DNA of 64,000 nucleotides from Psychrobacillus lasiicapitis (GTDB lineage Bacteria; Bacillota; Bacilli; Bacillales_A; Planococcaceae), in assembly GCF_006861795.1 (NCBI RefSeq), contig NZ_VDGH01000004.1, positions 266,759 to 330,758 on the forward strand. Reading direction: 5' to 3'. Each line of letters begins with the position of its first letter. Positions within the stretch are counted from its first letter, which is position 1. The position numbers and the translations under genes are program-made. Under the pieces are notes generated by a model. That model was not told the origin of the DNA and searched no databases. It was given only the letters and a program-made list of their open reading frames with translations. Below, in pieces: positions 8,224 through 16,334 of the stretch.

Positions 8224-9177
8224 ATGATGTGGCAACACTTACAAGAAAAACAAGCTCAGTTAATCGTCAAGAAAAATGAACGCGATCGGCTGCAAAGAAA
8301 GCAGGCATCGCTCCAAACACAGCGGATGGAATTAGAAACCGTATGTAAGAAGTTGGAAGAAAAGCGTTTGAAAGAGCAAAAAGATGTTCTAAAATTAGAG
8401 AAGTTCTCCCTTTCCAATTTAGTTAGCAAGTGGAATGGAACGATGAACGAAAAACAAAAAAAAGAAATTTCAGAAGCAACAGAAGTTGAAATGAAATATC
8501 AAGAAGCGGAAAAAACCTTAAGTGATCTCAAGAAAGATATAGAAATTGTCAAACTAGAACTGCAAAATGCTGATTATTGTTTAATAGATCAGCATTGGGA
8601 ATCATTAATGCATGAAAAGAAGGAGTGGCTTTACGCTAACACTGTCGATGAACGACAAGAGTTGGAAAATCTATATGAAAATCGGGCAGATTTGGAGTCG
8701 ATGGAAAAAGAAATAGAAGAAGCTCTGGTAGCGGGTAGAGCTGCCAAAAGCGCACTTGAACAAGCGAGCTCGGAACTCGATTCAGCATCTGCGTTGTCGA
8801 CTTGGGACACCTTCCTCGGCGGCGGTGTTTTTGTGACAGCTATGAAGCATAACAGTCTCAATAGTTCACAAGACTATATCCATTTAGCGCAAATGGCCCT
8901 TCGTCGTTTTGAAACGGAATTGACGGATGTAAAAAACATTGTGACAGAAGTCATTCAAGTGGATCGTAGCAATTTCATGACATTTACCGATTATTTCTTC
9001 GATAATATATTTACGGATTGGATGATTCATTCACAGATTAATACATCTAAAGATCGACTGGAAGAAGTCTTGGACCAAGTGGAAAGAGTGGTAGAAAAGT
9101 TGAGCACTAAGATGGATGAAGTGAAGTCTGAATTAGAAAATGTCAAAGATAATCTAAAAAGTATTATAGAAATGTGA
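8224..9177 (+). CDS. Coiled-coil protein of unknown function
   Basis: 317 aa, highly charged, with long heptad-like coiled coils at residues about 5-55, 70-125, 145-185 and 265-317. A short Gly-rich, more hydrophobic stretch (WDTFLGGGVFVTAMKHNS, near residue 200) sits between them. No signal peptide or membrane helix, so cytoplasmic. GGAAAGGGGG precedes ATG 8224. I do not recognise the family; it is monocistronic with its own terminator. Confidence 0.75.
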   Translation: MMWQHLQEKQAQLIVKKNERDRLQRKQASLQTQRMELETVCKKLEEKRLKEQKDVLKLEKFSLSNLVSKWNGTMNEKQKKEISEATEVEMKYQEAEKTLSDLKKDIEIVKLELQNADYCLIDQHWESLMHEKKEWLYANTVDERQELENLYENRADLESMEKEIEEALVAGRAAKSALEQASSELDSASALSTWDTFLGGGVFVTAMKHNSLNSSQDYIHLAQMALRRFETELTDVKNIVTEVIQVDRSNFMTFTDYFFDNIFTDWMIHSQINTSKDRLEEVLDQVERVVEKLSTKMDEVKSELENVKDNLKSIIEM

Positions 9178-9274
9178 AATTCTCGTGGTTCAAATTTGTT
9201 AAAGTTAAAAGCCAAATGCAGTAAAACAATTTTGTTTGTTGTGAAAATCGAACTCATCATGCAAATTTTCATTG

Positions 9275-9303
9275 AAAACGTCCTATATCGGGACGTTTTT
9301 TTA
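9275..9303 (+). terminator. Intrinsic terminator of the coiled-coil gene
   Basis: 9-bp stem AAAACGTCC (9275-9283) / GGACGTTTT (9291-9299) with a 7-nt loop, followed by a T run. Confidence 0.85.
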
Positions 9304-9344
9304 ATTTCCAATAACACCATATAAAGTACTATTGATAATAATAC

Positions 9345-9389
9345 TTTACAAAACTTTTAGTTATAGTGTACTATGTAACTAATACACTA
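9345..9389 (+). promoter_or_regulatory. Promoter with overlapping YtrA/GntR-type operator
   Basis: TTTACA at 9345-9350 and TACTAT at 9369-9374 are separated by 18 bases and could be -35 and -10 boxes. The inverted repeat TAGTGTA (9364-9370) N12 TACACTA (9383-9389) overlaps the -10 box. An AGTGTA...TACACT dyad in front of an ABC operon with a YtrA-like repressor is what is known for that regulator family, so autorepression by the protein at 10206 is the natural inference. Confidence 0.65.
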
Positions 9390-9409
9390 ATACTTAAGGA
9401 GAAGAGCAT

Positions 9410-10204
9410 ATGAAACAATTGAAAGGACTAATCAAAAAAGAATGGATGCTGATGAGGTTTTGGCTCGTCATTCTGTTCATTTTGAATACGTTAGGGATTG
9501 TAGGTATCCCGTTATTGTTGAAGACATGGATAGGCGATATCCCTATTTTTAAGACCGCAGTTATATTAGCTGGGATTTGGCTTGTTTTTAGTCATCTGAT
9601 CGCCATCCTTCTATTTATAGTAAGTTTGCAACTTGATATGAAGAGACCAGATATTTGGTTACATACGGAAAGCTCTATTTATAAACTAATTGGCACAAAG
9701 CTAGCATTTGCTACTGTCCTCACATCATTCTCATTACTGTGGATCGAATTATTATTGGTCATGTTGCAAGCGGTAAACAGTGATCCCGAGTTTATGACTT
9801 TTGATCAACTATTGGAGATGAAAGTGTATGTATTTGTTGGTATCTTTTTCTCCATCCTATTGAACTTAATTATCGTGCTTTTCTTTTGGGTCATTTACCA
9901 TTTAATCCGTCCATACGTAAAAGGTTTTTCTATTATTATTACCGTTTTCTTGTTTATCGTAAGTTCTATTCTTTGGAGTATGAACAGCACGGTCGAATTA
10001 TTTGAAAAGTTTCCTCGTTTTGGAAGCATCCGCATTCCTATTCCGGATTTTATTCAGAAGTTTAGAAAGTATGAGAACTATGAAGATTTGACGTTTTTGG
10101 TAGAACCGACAATTTACGTTAGTGAAATTGTTTTCATCACTGCGTTTGCAATCATTCTTTTTTGGGTGTCGGCTCTGTGGTTCGACAAGAAAGTGAGGAT
10201 TTAA
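9410..10204 (+). CDS. ABC-type transporter membrane protein (first gene of YtrA-type operon)
   Basis: 264 aa with about six membrane helices (near residues 15-37, 45-70, 90-112, 135-160, 170-190, 240-258). N-terminus MKQLKGLIKKEWMLMRFWLV is typical of ABC-2-like permeases of the Ytr/Bcr group. It precedes the GntR repressor by one base and is co-transcribed with two ABC ATPases and a second permease. In B. subtilis the ytr operon responds to cell-wall antibiotics; a similar role in export or envelope-stress response is inference. An AAGGAG site lies ahead of the ATG. Confidence 0.8.
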   Translation: MKQLKGLIKKEWMLMRFWLVILFILNTLGIVGIPLLLKTWIGDIPIFKTAVILAGIWLVFSHLIAILLFIVSLQLDMKRPDIWLHTESSIYKLIGTKLAFATVLTSFSLLWIELLLVMLQAVNSDPEFMTFDQLLEMKVYVFVGIFFSILLNLIIVLFFWVIYHLIRPYVKGFSIIITVFLFIVSSILWSMNSTVELFEKFPRFGSIRIPIPDFIQKFRKYENYEDLTFLVEPTIYVSEIVFITAFAIILFWVSALWFDKKVRI

Positions 10205-10205
10205 T

Positions 10206-10577
10206 ATGAGTATCGACTTTTTGCCGGACAAACCAATTTATCAACAACTAATTGACCGAATTACTGGGGAAATTATTCGAGGAAATGTGAAACCAGGCGA
10301 GAAATTGCCTTCGGTTCGTGAATATGCAGTGGAAGTCGGTGTGAATGCTAATACAATGCAACGTGTATATAAGGAGCTGGAGATGATGAGGATTTCAGAA
10401 ACGAAACGTGGTCAAGGAACTTTTGTAACGGATAACGAAACACGTTTACAGCAATTACGCGATGAAGTAAAGGAAGGGCTTGTGGAGTCATTTCTAAACA
10501 GTATCGAAGCATTAGGTTTTTCAAAAAAAGAGATGATTGAATTTATTCAAACAAGGGAACGAGGGGAGAAACAGTGA
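10206..10577 (+). CDS. GntR-family repressor, YtrA subfamily
   Basis: 123 aa. Winged helix-turn-helix at residues 5-75 (PIYQQLIDRITGEIIRGNVK, LPSVREYAVEVGVNANTMQR, GQGTFV) followed by a short C-terminal dimerisation tail of about 40 residues. This is the YtrA class, not the long effector-domain GntR classes. Its start follows the stop of the preceding permease by a few bases and its stop overlaps the next ATPase start. Probable autorepressor acting at the dyad at 9364-9389. Position inside the operon, not first as in B. subtilis ytr, is a small peculiarity. Confidence 0.92.
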   Translation: MSIDFLPDKPIYQQLIDRITGEIIRGNVKPGEKLPSVREYAVEVGVNANTMQRVYKELEMMRISETKRGQGTFVTDNETRLQQLRDEVKEGLVESFLNSIEALGFSKKEMIEFIQTRERGEKQ

Positions 10578-11296
10578 TTGCCTTAGAACAGGTTGAGAAA
10601 AATTATGGAAAGAAGCAAGCGTTAAAAGGAGTAAATCTCATCATTCCACCCGGAAAGATTATTGGATTAGTAGGCGAAAACGGAAGCGGAAAATCCACGC
10701 TTTTAAAGATCATTGCTGGTCTCACAACTCCCTCAAGTGGAACCATTCAGGTGAATGGAATTAAGGCAACGAGAAGCATCGCAAGTAAGGTAGCGTATAT
10801 GCCAGATGCGGATGTCTTCTATCCAATCTTTTCTGTCGAGAAATTATTCCGTTTTTATGAAACACAGTTTGAAGACTTCAATTATTCGAAAGCCTGTATA
10901 GTGGCGCAATATTTAAATATACCTTTGGAAGCGAAGCTAAAAACTTTATCAAAAGGGAACAGGGGTCGTGCCAAAATGGCGGCGACATTAGGAAGGGAAG
11001 CTTCTTACTATTTGTTGGATGAACCGTTTTCGGGATTCGATCCACTTGTTCGGGAGGATATCATCAAAGGGATGATACAATTTACTGATCCTGAAACACA
11101 AACGGTTCTTATGTCCACACATGAAATTAAGGAAGCGGAGCCGTTACTTGACGCTATTATACTATTGAATCATGGAAAAATTTTAGCTTATGAGGAAGTG
11201 GAAACTATCCGTGATCAGTTCCGTATGGATTCAATAACATGGATGACGAAACTAATAAAGGAAGGTGATTTGAGTGGAAATGAAACCTATCGTTGA
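10574..11296 (+). CDS. ABC transporter ATP-binding protein (YtrB-like)
   Basis: 240 aa nucleotide-binding domain. Walker A GENGSGKST (near residue 38), degenerate signature LSKGNRGRAKMAATLG, Walker B YYLLDEPFSGFDP and H-loop MSTHEIKEAE. The atypical signature (SKGNRG in place of LSGGQ) is typical of the YtrB/GntR-linked subgroup. GTG start overlapping the regulator's stop (translational coupling). Probably pairs with the membrane protein at 9410. Confidence 0.9.
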   Translation: MIALEQVEKNYGKKQALKGVNLIIPPGKIIGLVGENGSGKSTLLKIIAGLTTPSSGTIQVNGIKATRSIASKVAYMPDADVFYPIFSVEKLFRFYETQFEDFNYSKACIVAQYLNIPLEAKLKTLSKGNRGRAKMAATLGREASYYLLDEPFSGFDPLVREDIIKGMIQFTDPETQTVLMSTHEIKEAEPLLDAIILLNHGKILAYEEVETIRDQFRMDSITWMTKLIKEGDLSGNETYR

Positions 11297-12197
11297 ATTG
11301 AAAAATTTATCGAAAACAATCGGAAAGAAAAAAATTATTGATCAATTGAATCTAACCTTATATCCTGGACAAATTACAGGGTTTTTAGGACCAAATGGAG
11401 CTGGTAAAACTACGACGATCCGTATGATGGTGGGTCTCATGAAGCCAACTACTGGCGATGTGATAATCGATGGTCTTTCTCTGCAGTCGAATTTCGAAGC
11501 AGGTATTAGTAAAATGGGGGCGATCGTGGAAAATCCTGAAATGTATAAGTTTATGTCTGGATATAAAAACTTGGTCCATTTCGCTCGCATGCATAAAAAT
11601 GTGACGAAGGAAAGGATTGACGAGGTCATTCGACAAGTAGGAATGGAAAAACGCATTCATGAAAAGGTATCCACCTATTCGCTTGGTATGCGTCAACGCT
11701 TAGGTTTAGCTCAGGCGTTGTTAAATAAACCAAAGTTTCTTATTTTAGATGAACCGACGAACGGTCTAGATCCTGCGGGCATTCGAGAATTTCGTACCTA
11801 TTTACGGAAAATTGCAGAAGAAGATGGTGTTTCCGTATTAGTGTCGAGTCATCTATTGTCCGAAATTGAGTTAATGTGTGATCGGATTGCAGTCATTCAA
11901 AACGGTAAACTTGTAGCGATTCGAGAAGTAAATGAAACAGAAGAGTCGCAATATTATATCGAGGCACAGCCGGTAGATAAGGCTCGTCACATACTAATTG
12001 AAAAAGGAATAAGTGTAGAAGACTACCAAAACGGTTTATTAATTAGTGTAGAACAGGCTGACATTCCAACAGTTGTTGAACAATTAGTACAACAAAATAT
12101 ATTAATTTATACGGTTTCACATCATCGTAAAACATTGGAAGAGCAGTTCTTAGAAATGACAGGAGGTGGGCAAATTGTTGAATCTAATTCGAAATGA
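11274..12197 (+). CDS. ABC transporter ATP-binding protein (BcrA/CcmA-like)
   Basis: 307 aa. Walker A GPNGAGKTT near residue 42, signature YSLGMRQRLGLAQAL, Walker B FLILDEPTNGLDP, H-loop SSHLLSEIE, plus a C-terminal extension of about 80 residues as in bacitracin-type exporters BcrA/YxlF. Start GTG 11274 (or ATG 11280) overlaps the previous gene by about 20 bases, with GGAAGGTG upstream. Likely energises the permease at 12175. Confidence 0.92.
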   Translation: MEMKPIVELKNLSKTIGKKKIIDQLNLTLYPGQITGFLGPNGAGKTTTIRMMVGLMKPTTGDVIIDGLSLQSNFEAGISKMGAIVENPEMYKFMSGYKNLVHFARMHKNVTKERIDEVIRQVGMEKRIHEKVSTYSLGMRQRLGLAQALLNKPKFLILDEPTNGLDPAGIREFRTYLRKIAEEDGVSVLVSSHLLSEIELMCDRIAVIQNGKLVAIREVNETEESQYYIEAQPVDKARHILIEKGISVEDYQNGLLISVEQADIPTVVEQLVQQNILIYTVSHHRKTLEEQFLEMTGGGQIVESNSK

Positions 12198-13107
12198 ATG
12201 GATGAAGCTGTGGCATAAAAAGGCAACATGGGTAATGGTAGCATTATTAATTGCAATGATTATTGGACTCGTTGCGATTACGAAATGGATAGATCGTAAT
12301 ACGGAAACTCCTGCTTGGGAGCAAACAGTTTCAGAAGAACTTACGATAGTTAAGCAACAGTTGGCAACACCTGGTATAGATGAAGAAACGAAAAAGAGCT
12401 TGGAAGAACAGCAAATGTTACTTCAATACCGTCTAGATGAAGGCATCGCTCCTCTAGCAAGTAATAGTTTGGAAGGGTTTATAATGGATTCATATGGCAT
12501 GTCATCTATTATTACATTGTTGACTGTAATTGTGGCTGCAGGGATCGTTGCTTCCGAGTTTTCGCAAGGAACTATTAAAATGTTACTGGCACGTCCTGTA
12601 CAGAGATGGAAAATCCTAACTTCGAAATTTTTGACAGTCGTTGCTTTTGCTTTATTCTTAACAGTGGTCGCATACGTTGTTTCACTCGTGATGGGCTTAA
12701 TTTTTTATGAGGCTTCAGGGGGCGGACTTTTAGAAGTTGTGAATGGGCAAGTAACAGAAGTTTCGTATTGGTTAAAATCGATTTGGTTAAATGTACTGGC
12801 ACTAGGTGACGTTATCATTATTGCAAGTTTTGCCTTTGCAATTGGTACCGTTTTCCGTTCTAGTTCATTGGCAATTGGAATCGCGATTTTCCTTATGTTC
12901 ACTGGTTCCCAGTTTGCCTTTTTCTTGAAAAATTATGAAATCGTGAAATATATATTATTCTCCCATACGTTCACTCAAATGGAGACAGGGGGTTCCTTTA
13001 TAGAAGGAATGTCTACACCATTTTCGGTGGCTGTATTAGTTGCTTACTTTATTTTCTTCCTAGCAATCAGCTATTGGACATTTACAAAACGTGACGTCAC
13101 AGCATAA
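12175..13107 (+). CDS. ABC-2 type permease (BcrB-like)
   Basis: 310 aa, N-terminal helix (about 18-38), a charged extracytoplasmic loop (45-105), then five further helices. N-terminus MLNLIRNEWMKLWHKKATWV is characteristic of ABC-2 permeases paired with BcrA-like ATPases. I chose TTG 12175 (or 12178) because a perfect AGGAGGTG lies 7 bases upstream; the longer GTG reading at 12166 starts inside that site. Last gene of the operon, followed by a strong terminator. Confidence 0.9.
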   Translation: MLNLIRNEWMKLWHKKATWVMVALLIAMIIGLVAITKWIDRNTETPAWEQTVSEELTIVKQQLATPGIDEETKKSLEEQQMLLQYRLDEGIAPLASNSLEGFIMDSYGMSSIITLLTVIVAAGIVASEFSQGTIKMLLARPVQRWKILTSKFLTVVAFALFLTVVAYVVSLVMGLIFYEASGGGLLEVVNGQVTEVSYWLKSIWLNVLALGDVIIIASFAFAIGTVFRSSSLAIGIAIFLMFTGSQFAFFLKNYEIVKYILFSHTFTQMETGGSFIEGMSTPFSVAVLVAYFIFFLAISYWTFTKRDVTA

Positions 13108-13125
13108 TAATAAAATATTAACTGG

Positions 13126-13155
13126 AAAAACACTGCGGCTTGCAGTGTTTTTCTT
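13126..13155 (+). terminator. Intrinsic terminator of the ABC operon
   Basis: 11-bp perfect stem AAAAACACTGC (13126-13136) / GCAGTGTTTTT (13142-13152), 5-nt loop, followed by CTTATTC. Confidence 0.9.
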
Positions 13156-13260
13156 ATTCATTTACAAATACAAATGTATCTTTCATTACCTTATTAATCC
13201 CGCAGAAATTATGTCTTGCAAAGAATTTGGGTCTTTCGTTGTTTGTATTAAGTCAAAATC

Positions 13261-13308
13261 AAACAGGGCACCCCCCGATCCATAAATTAATGGACTGAGG
13301 GGTGCCCT
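13261..13308 (-). terminator. Terminator of the small protein gene at 13347
   Basis: 10-bp stem AGGGCACCCC (13265-13274) / GGGGTGCCCT (13299-13308) with an inner TCCAT/ATGGA stem. On the minus strand it is followed by GTTTTGATTTTG. It lies 40 bases downstream of the minus-strand gene. Confidence 0.75.
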
Positions 13309-13346
13309 TTAGAGCATATATTAACCTGTTAATTGTTTTTTATAAA

Positions 13347-13688
13347 CTAGAGAATTTGTACTAATTCTGAGTGTAAAACTCGTTGAGCAGTAATAATTAC
13401 ACCTGAAGCTGTTCTTCCGTAGACTGAATACAATCCGCCGGTTTGATTTGGAACGATTTCAACTTCATATTGAGATGCTCCTCCAACTCCAAGGGTTACA
13501 AATGTTGAAGCATTAGCAGCTGCGCTAAAGTTAGCTGATGAAACTTGTTCTCTTGTCCCATTAAGTCTGAAGACTCTAACCACCCCAGTAAGTCGTCCTC
13601 CAGTACGATTAAGGATTTTGACTCGAGCATTAGTTGCATTAGCCGGTTGATTTCCTTGATTTTCAATTGGTCCAGTTGTTAAAGGCAT
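13347..13688 (-). CDS. Small beta-rich protein, unknown function (possibly spore-surface)
   Basis: 113 aa, no signal peptide or membrane helix, rich in Asn, Thr, Val, Gly and Ala, with alternating hydrophobic patterns suggesting a beta sandwich (ARVKILNRTGGRLTGVVRVF; STFVTLGVGGASQYEVEIVP). AGGAGGTG lies about 9 bases before the ATG. An 18-bp perfect palindrome lies just upstream. Similar Asn/Thr-rich small proteins occur on Bacillus spore surfaces, but that is only an analogy. Monocistronic with its own terminator. Confidence 0.75.
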   Translation of the reverse strand: MPLTTGPIENQGNQPANATNARVKILNRTGGRLTGVVRVFRLNGTREQVSSANFSAAANASTFVTLGVGGASQYEVEIVPNQTGGLYSVYGRTASGVIITAQRVLHSELVQIL

Positions 13689-13718
13689 TTAAAATACACC
13701 TCCTCACATTGAGGGAAT

Positions 13719-13736
13719 TATAATCTGCAGATTATA
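13719..13736. promoter_or_regulatory. 18-bp perfect palindrome, candidate operator
   Basis: TATAATCTGCAGATTATA, a perfect palindrome centred on CTGCAG, 31 bases upstream of the start codon at 13688 on the minus strand. It is far longer than expected by chance in such a short leader and overlaps where a promoter -10 would sit, so a dimeric repressor site is plausible. No regulator identified. Confidence 0.45.
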
Positions 13737-14071
13737 CATTCATTCTATTCAGTACTCTATTAATTCTCTAAACTTATTCACTAATTTTCTTAAAGTAATC
13801 TTATTGCTGTCCCATGTAGGACATGATATACATAACTTAAAATAGGAAAAAAAGTTAGCAATAATGTAGAAAATCAAATTTCACTCACATTTCTTTATTT
13901 TTTTCTCTCTATTAAAGAAATGGTGCTAGTGAAGTAAAAAAGATGATAATAAGAAGAAAAACAGATGTGGAAATGGTTTTTTTGTTTTTTATTAGTTTAT
14001 GTTTAAAGAAGGATTAATTAATGGTAATAAAGAATTGTTAAAGTTATTAATAATTCTAGGGGGAAAATATT
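13737..14071. other. Intergenic, no gene recognised
   Basis: AT-rich spacer with several poly-T stretches between two divergent genes. It should contain both promoters. Nothing else supported. Confidence 0.4.
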
Positions 14072-14899
14072 TTGGAAAAAATATTTATAGATGAGGATTT
14101 TAAAAAATATTTTAAGAGCCATAAACAAGACTTTGAAAATCATTTATTAAACCAAGCTGTGAATGTAAGAGACAAAATAGATGATATCCTGAAGTTTGGA
14201 GAAATTGACCTCATTAATAATGCACACAAACTCATTAATTTCATAATCGATGGAGAAAAACAGGCAGAACTTCGTTTATTTGCTAAACAAGAAGGTATAG
14301 CTTGGGCAACACATTCTTTAACTTTATCCTTTAAACTGGAATGGGTACAAGCGATTCGCAGGACCTTATGGAGCTTCTTGCAGAAATTTAACAATCAAAC
14401 GCAAAAGTTTAATTTAGATGCGATATTCTTATTGGAAAAACAACTCAATAATAATGTTGATGACTTTTTAAATTCATTCTTTATAAGCTATTCTACATTC
14501 AAGGATTCTTTAATTCTCGCTCAAAGAGAAGTAGTTGAAAAGTTGTCAGTTCCAATTATCCCTATAACTCCAACTATTTGTATACTGCCCTTAATTGGAA
14601 CAATAGACTCCTTTAGAACAACTGTTTTAGAGGAAAAGGTTTTAACAGAGATTAATAGACTTCAAATTGAAACTTTAATAATTGATTTATCGGGTATAGC
14701 TGAAATGGAAAACAAAGTAATTGAACACCTAATGAAAACTATTTATGGTACTTCAATGATGGGATGTCGCACAATTATTACAGGCTTGCGCCCTGATGTT
14801 GTCAGACAAATGATTAATTTAGGTATTAAATTTGATAAAGAAACAAAAACCTTTGGTACTTTACAACAAGCTTTAAATGAATTCTTTATTGGAAAATAA
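14072..14899 (+). CDS. RsbR-like stressosome co-antagonist (N-RsbR plus STAS)
   Basis: 275 aa. N-terminal non-haem globin-like N-RsbR domain (residues about 1-150, all helical) and a C-terminal STAS domain (about 165-270: PLIGTIDSFRTTVLEEKVLT, ETLIIDLSGIAEMENKVIEH, CRTIITGLRPDVVRQMINLG). RsbR paralogues form stressosomes with RsbS and pass stress signals through RsbT to sigma-B. In RsbR the STAS loop normally carries a phosphorylated threonine in a V-D-T motif after DLSG/DLTG; here it reads E-M-E-N (Asn214), so that site is absent. TTG start with GGGGGAAAA upstream. It stands alone; no rsbS, rsbT or sigB is nearby. Confidence 0.85.
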   Translation: MEKIFIDEDFKKYFKSHKQDFENHLLNQAVNVRDKIDDILKFGEIDLINNAHKLINFIIDGEKQAELRLFAKQEGIAWATHSLTLSFKLEWVQAIRRTLWSFLQKFNNQTQKFNLDAIFLLEKQLNNNVDDFLNSFFISYSTFKDSLILAQREVVEKLSVPIIPITPTICILPLIGTIDSFRTTVLEEKVLTEINRLQIETLIIDLSGIAEMENKVIEHLMKTIYGTSMMGCRTIITGLRPDVVRQMINLGIKFDKETKTFGTLQQALNEFFIGK

Positions 14900-14967
14900 G
14901 ATTGACTATTGAAGAGCTCATTTCTCTATCAATGCTCCCCCTCTAACATAGTTTTTATTTTTTTTTT

Positions 14968-15072
14968 ATAATCATAGTCCAAAATGTGGCTAAAGAGCAA
15001 GTAGTGCCAGCAGGCGTAACATTTGGCGTTGACTTTGAGGTTTTAACGCGTGGACAATGGTATTGGAGATAA
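14968..15072 (+). pseudogene. Orphan C-terminal coding fragment, unidentified
   Basis: An open stretch without start codon reads VAKEQVVPAGVTFGVDFEVL then TRGQWYWR and TAA at 15070. The composition is protein-like and quite unlike the surrounding AT-rich spacer, which suggests the 3' remnant of a deleted gene. I do not recognise the family. Confidence 0.3.
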
Positions 15073-15162
15073 CAAAAAAAGCGTTATTCCGCATTAGGTC
15101 ATTACAGTGTCAATTGCTGTGGTGACTTTTTTAATTGAACCTCCCACAGCAGTCTTTGGGGA

Positions 15163-15207
15163 TAGCCCTCAAGTGCTCTGCTCATTAAGTTGAGTGAGGC
15201 TTTTTTT
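15163..15207 (+). terminator. Probable intrinsic terminator
   Basis: AGCC-CTCAA (15163-15171) pairs with TTGAG-TGA-GGCT (15189-15200, three-base bulge), followed by eight T. A weaker TCAttACAG/CTGTggTGA stem with a T run precedes it at about 15108-15137. It has no intact gene immediately upstream, so it may belong to the lost gene whose end is at 15072. Confidence 0.55.
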
Positions 15208-15309
15208 TGAAAGAAACCTTGAAGAAGGATTTACCAAGATAAATTACCTTATGCATTTTAAATTCTTTGCATAATCTATATATAGCAAGAGGAAAGGAGG
15301 GGGAATAAG

Positions 15310-15429
15310 ATGTCTGGATATTGTGGAAGTGAAGGTGGCGGATACGGTAATCGCGGATCGAACTTCGCGTTGATTGTAGTGCTGTTTATCCTACTAATTA
15401 TTGTGGGGGCAAGTTTTATGAGCTACTAA
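15310..15429 (+). CDS. YjcZ-family tiny membrane protein (sporulation-associated)
   Basis: 39 aa: MSGYCGSEGGGYGNRGSNFA followed by one membrane helix (ALIVVLFILLIIVGASF) and a short tail. This Gly/Tyr-rich head plus single helix is the YjcZ family ('tiny TM bacill'), found in multiple copies in Bacillales and linked to sporulation. A very strong AAAGGAGGGGG site precedes the ATG. Cellular role unknown. Confidence 0.92.
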   Translation: MSGYCGSEGGGYGNRGSNFALIVVLFILLIIVGASFMSY

Positions 15430-15583
15430 ACAAATATGATGTAGATTAAGAGAGAATGTCAAGCTTTAACAAAATCACTTTAGTCATACGGTATATTTTG
15501 TCCGCTGTACCTGATGACTTCAAGAATGGTTAGTAAGAAAGTTTAAAACGAAAGATGATTTCCCATTTTGTAACTCCTCTTCT

Positions 15584-15626
15584 AAAAAATCGATCTTCTT
15601 CTAATCGAGTTGATCGATTTTTTATT
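15584..15626 (+). terminator. Intrinsic terminator downstream of the YjcZ gene
   Basis: 12-bp perfect stem AAAAAATCGATC (15584-15595) / GATCGATTTTTT (15612-15623), loop of 16 nt. It is 155 bases after the yjcZ-like stop; the spacer between them holds no recognisable gene. Confidence 0.85.
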
Positions 15627-15769
15627 TAACAAAAACAATTAAAGGGTGGAGTCATGAAATTTGAGTGTACTATCAATAATATAATACGTAAAAATTCATA
15701 AGGCAGAAGGATTTCTACATATAAATGTGGAAAGTATAGTTAGAAGCGGACATTAGAGGGGGATTTTAA

Positions 15770-16240
15770 ATGGAACAAACTATTTTACATCATATGGAAA
15801 CCGTACGAAGTATAACGATGAAATCTATAGAGACGATACGAGAAGAAATAGCGGATATTGTTCCTGAAGGCTTCAATAATAATATTCGTTGGAATTTCGG
15901 ACATATTGCATTTGTACAAGAAAGACTGGTATATAGTGTTTTAGGTGAAAAAATGAGTCTCCCAGTAGAGTATGAGAATTTTTTTGGCCCGGGAACAAAA
16001 CCTGCTGATTGGCAAGGAACTCCTCCGACACTTAAGGAGATTTGTTCTGTGTTAGTTGTACAAACTGAAAGAATAAAAGGATTCGTTCCAGAACGCTTTT
16101 CCGATAAACTGCCAACTCCATTTACAAATAGGATGGGTATTTCTTTCCATACGCTTGGAGAAACCCTTTTATTTAGTTTTTATCATGAGGCAATGCATAT
16201 GGAAACGATTAAAAGAATATACAAAAATATTTCCAATTAA
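15770..16240 (+). CDS. DinB-family protein (putative metal-dependent thiol S-transferase fold)
   Basis: 156 aa, four-helix-bundle DinB/YfiT fold. The three metal-ligand histidines are visible as His45 (NFGHIAFVQE), His139 and His143 (FYHEAMHMETI). These proteins bind Zn or Ni; characterised relatives are bacillithiol or mycothiol S-transferases, but most members are uncharacterised. Start ATG with GAGGGGG upstream. Single gene with a terminator. Confidence 0.88.
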   Translation: MEQTILHHMETVRSITMKSIETIREEIADIVPEGFNNNIRWNFGHIAFVQERLVYSVLGEKMSLPVEYENFFGPGTKPADWQGTPPTLKEICSVLVVQTERIKGFVPERFSDKLPTPFTNRMGISFHTLGETLLFSFYHEAMHMETIKRIYKNISN

Positions 16241-16267
16241 ATATTGCTAGTGGAGCTTGCAAAATAT

Positions 16268-16325
16268 AATCCTCTTTAAGTAGTCAGTGTATGGAATAAC
16301 ACACGACTACATGAAGGGGATTTTA
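16268..16325 (+). terminator. Long hairpin terminator after the DinB gene
   Basis: Extended stem: AATCCTCTT plus GTAGTC plus GTGT on the left, ACAC plus GACTAC plus GAAGGGGATT on the right, followed by TTTTATT. Confidence 0.7.
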
Positions 16326-16334
16326 TTATGGTGA

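Noticed and set aside
13091..13285. 64-codon plus-strand frame after the ABC operon
   Set aside because: It overlaps the permease stop, runs through two terminator hairpins and has no ribosome binding site.
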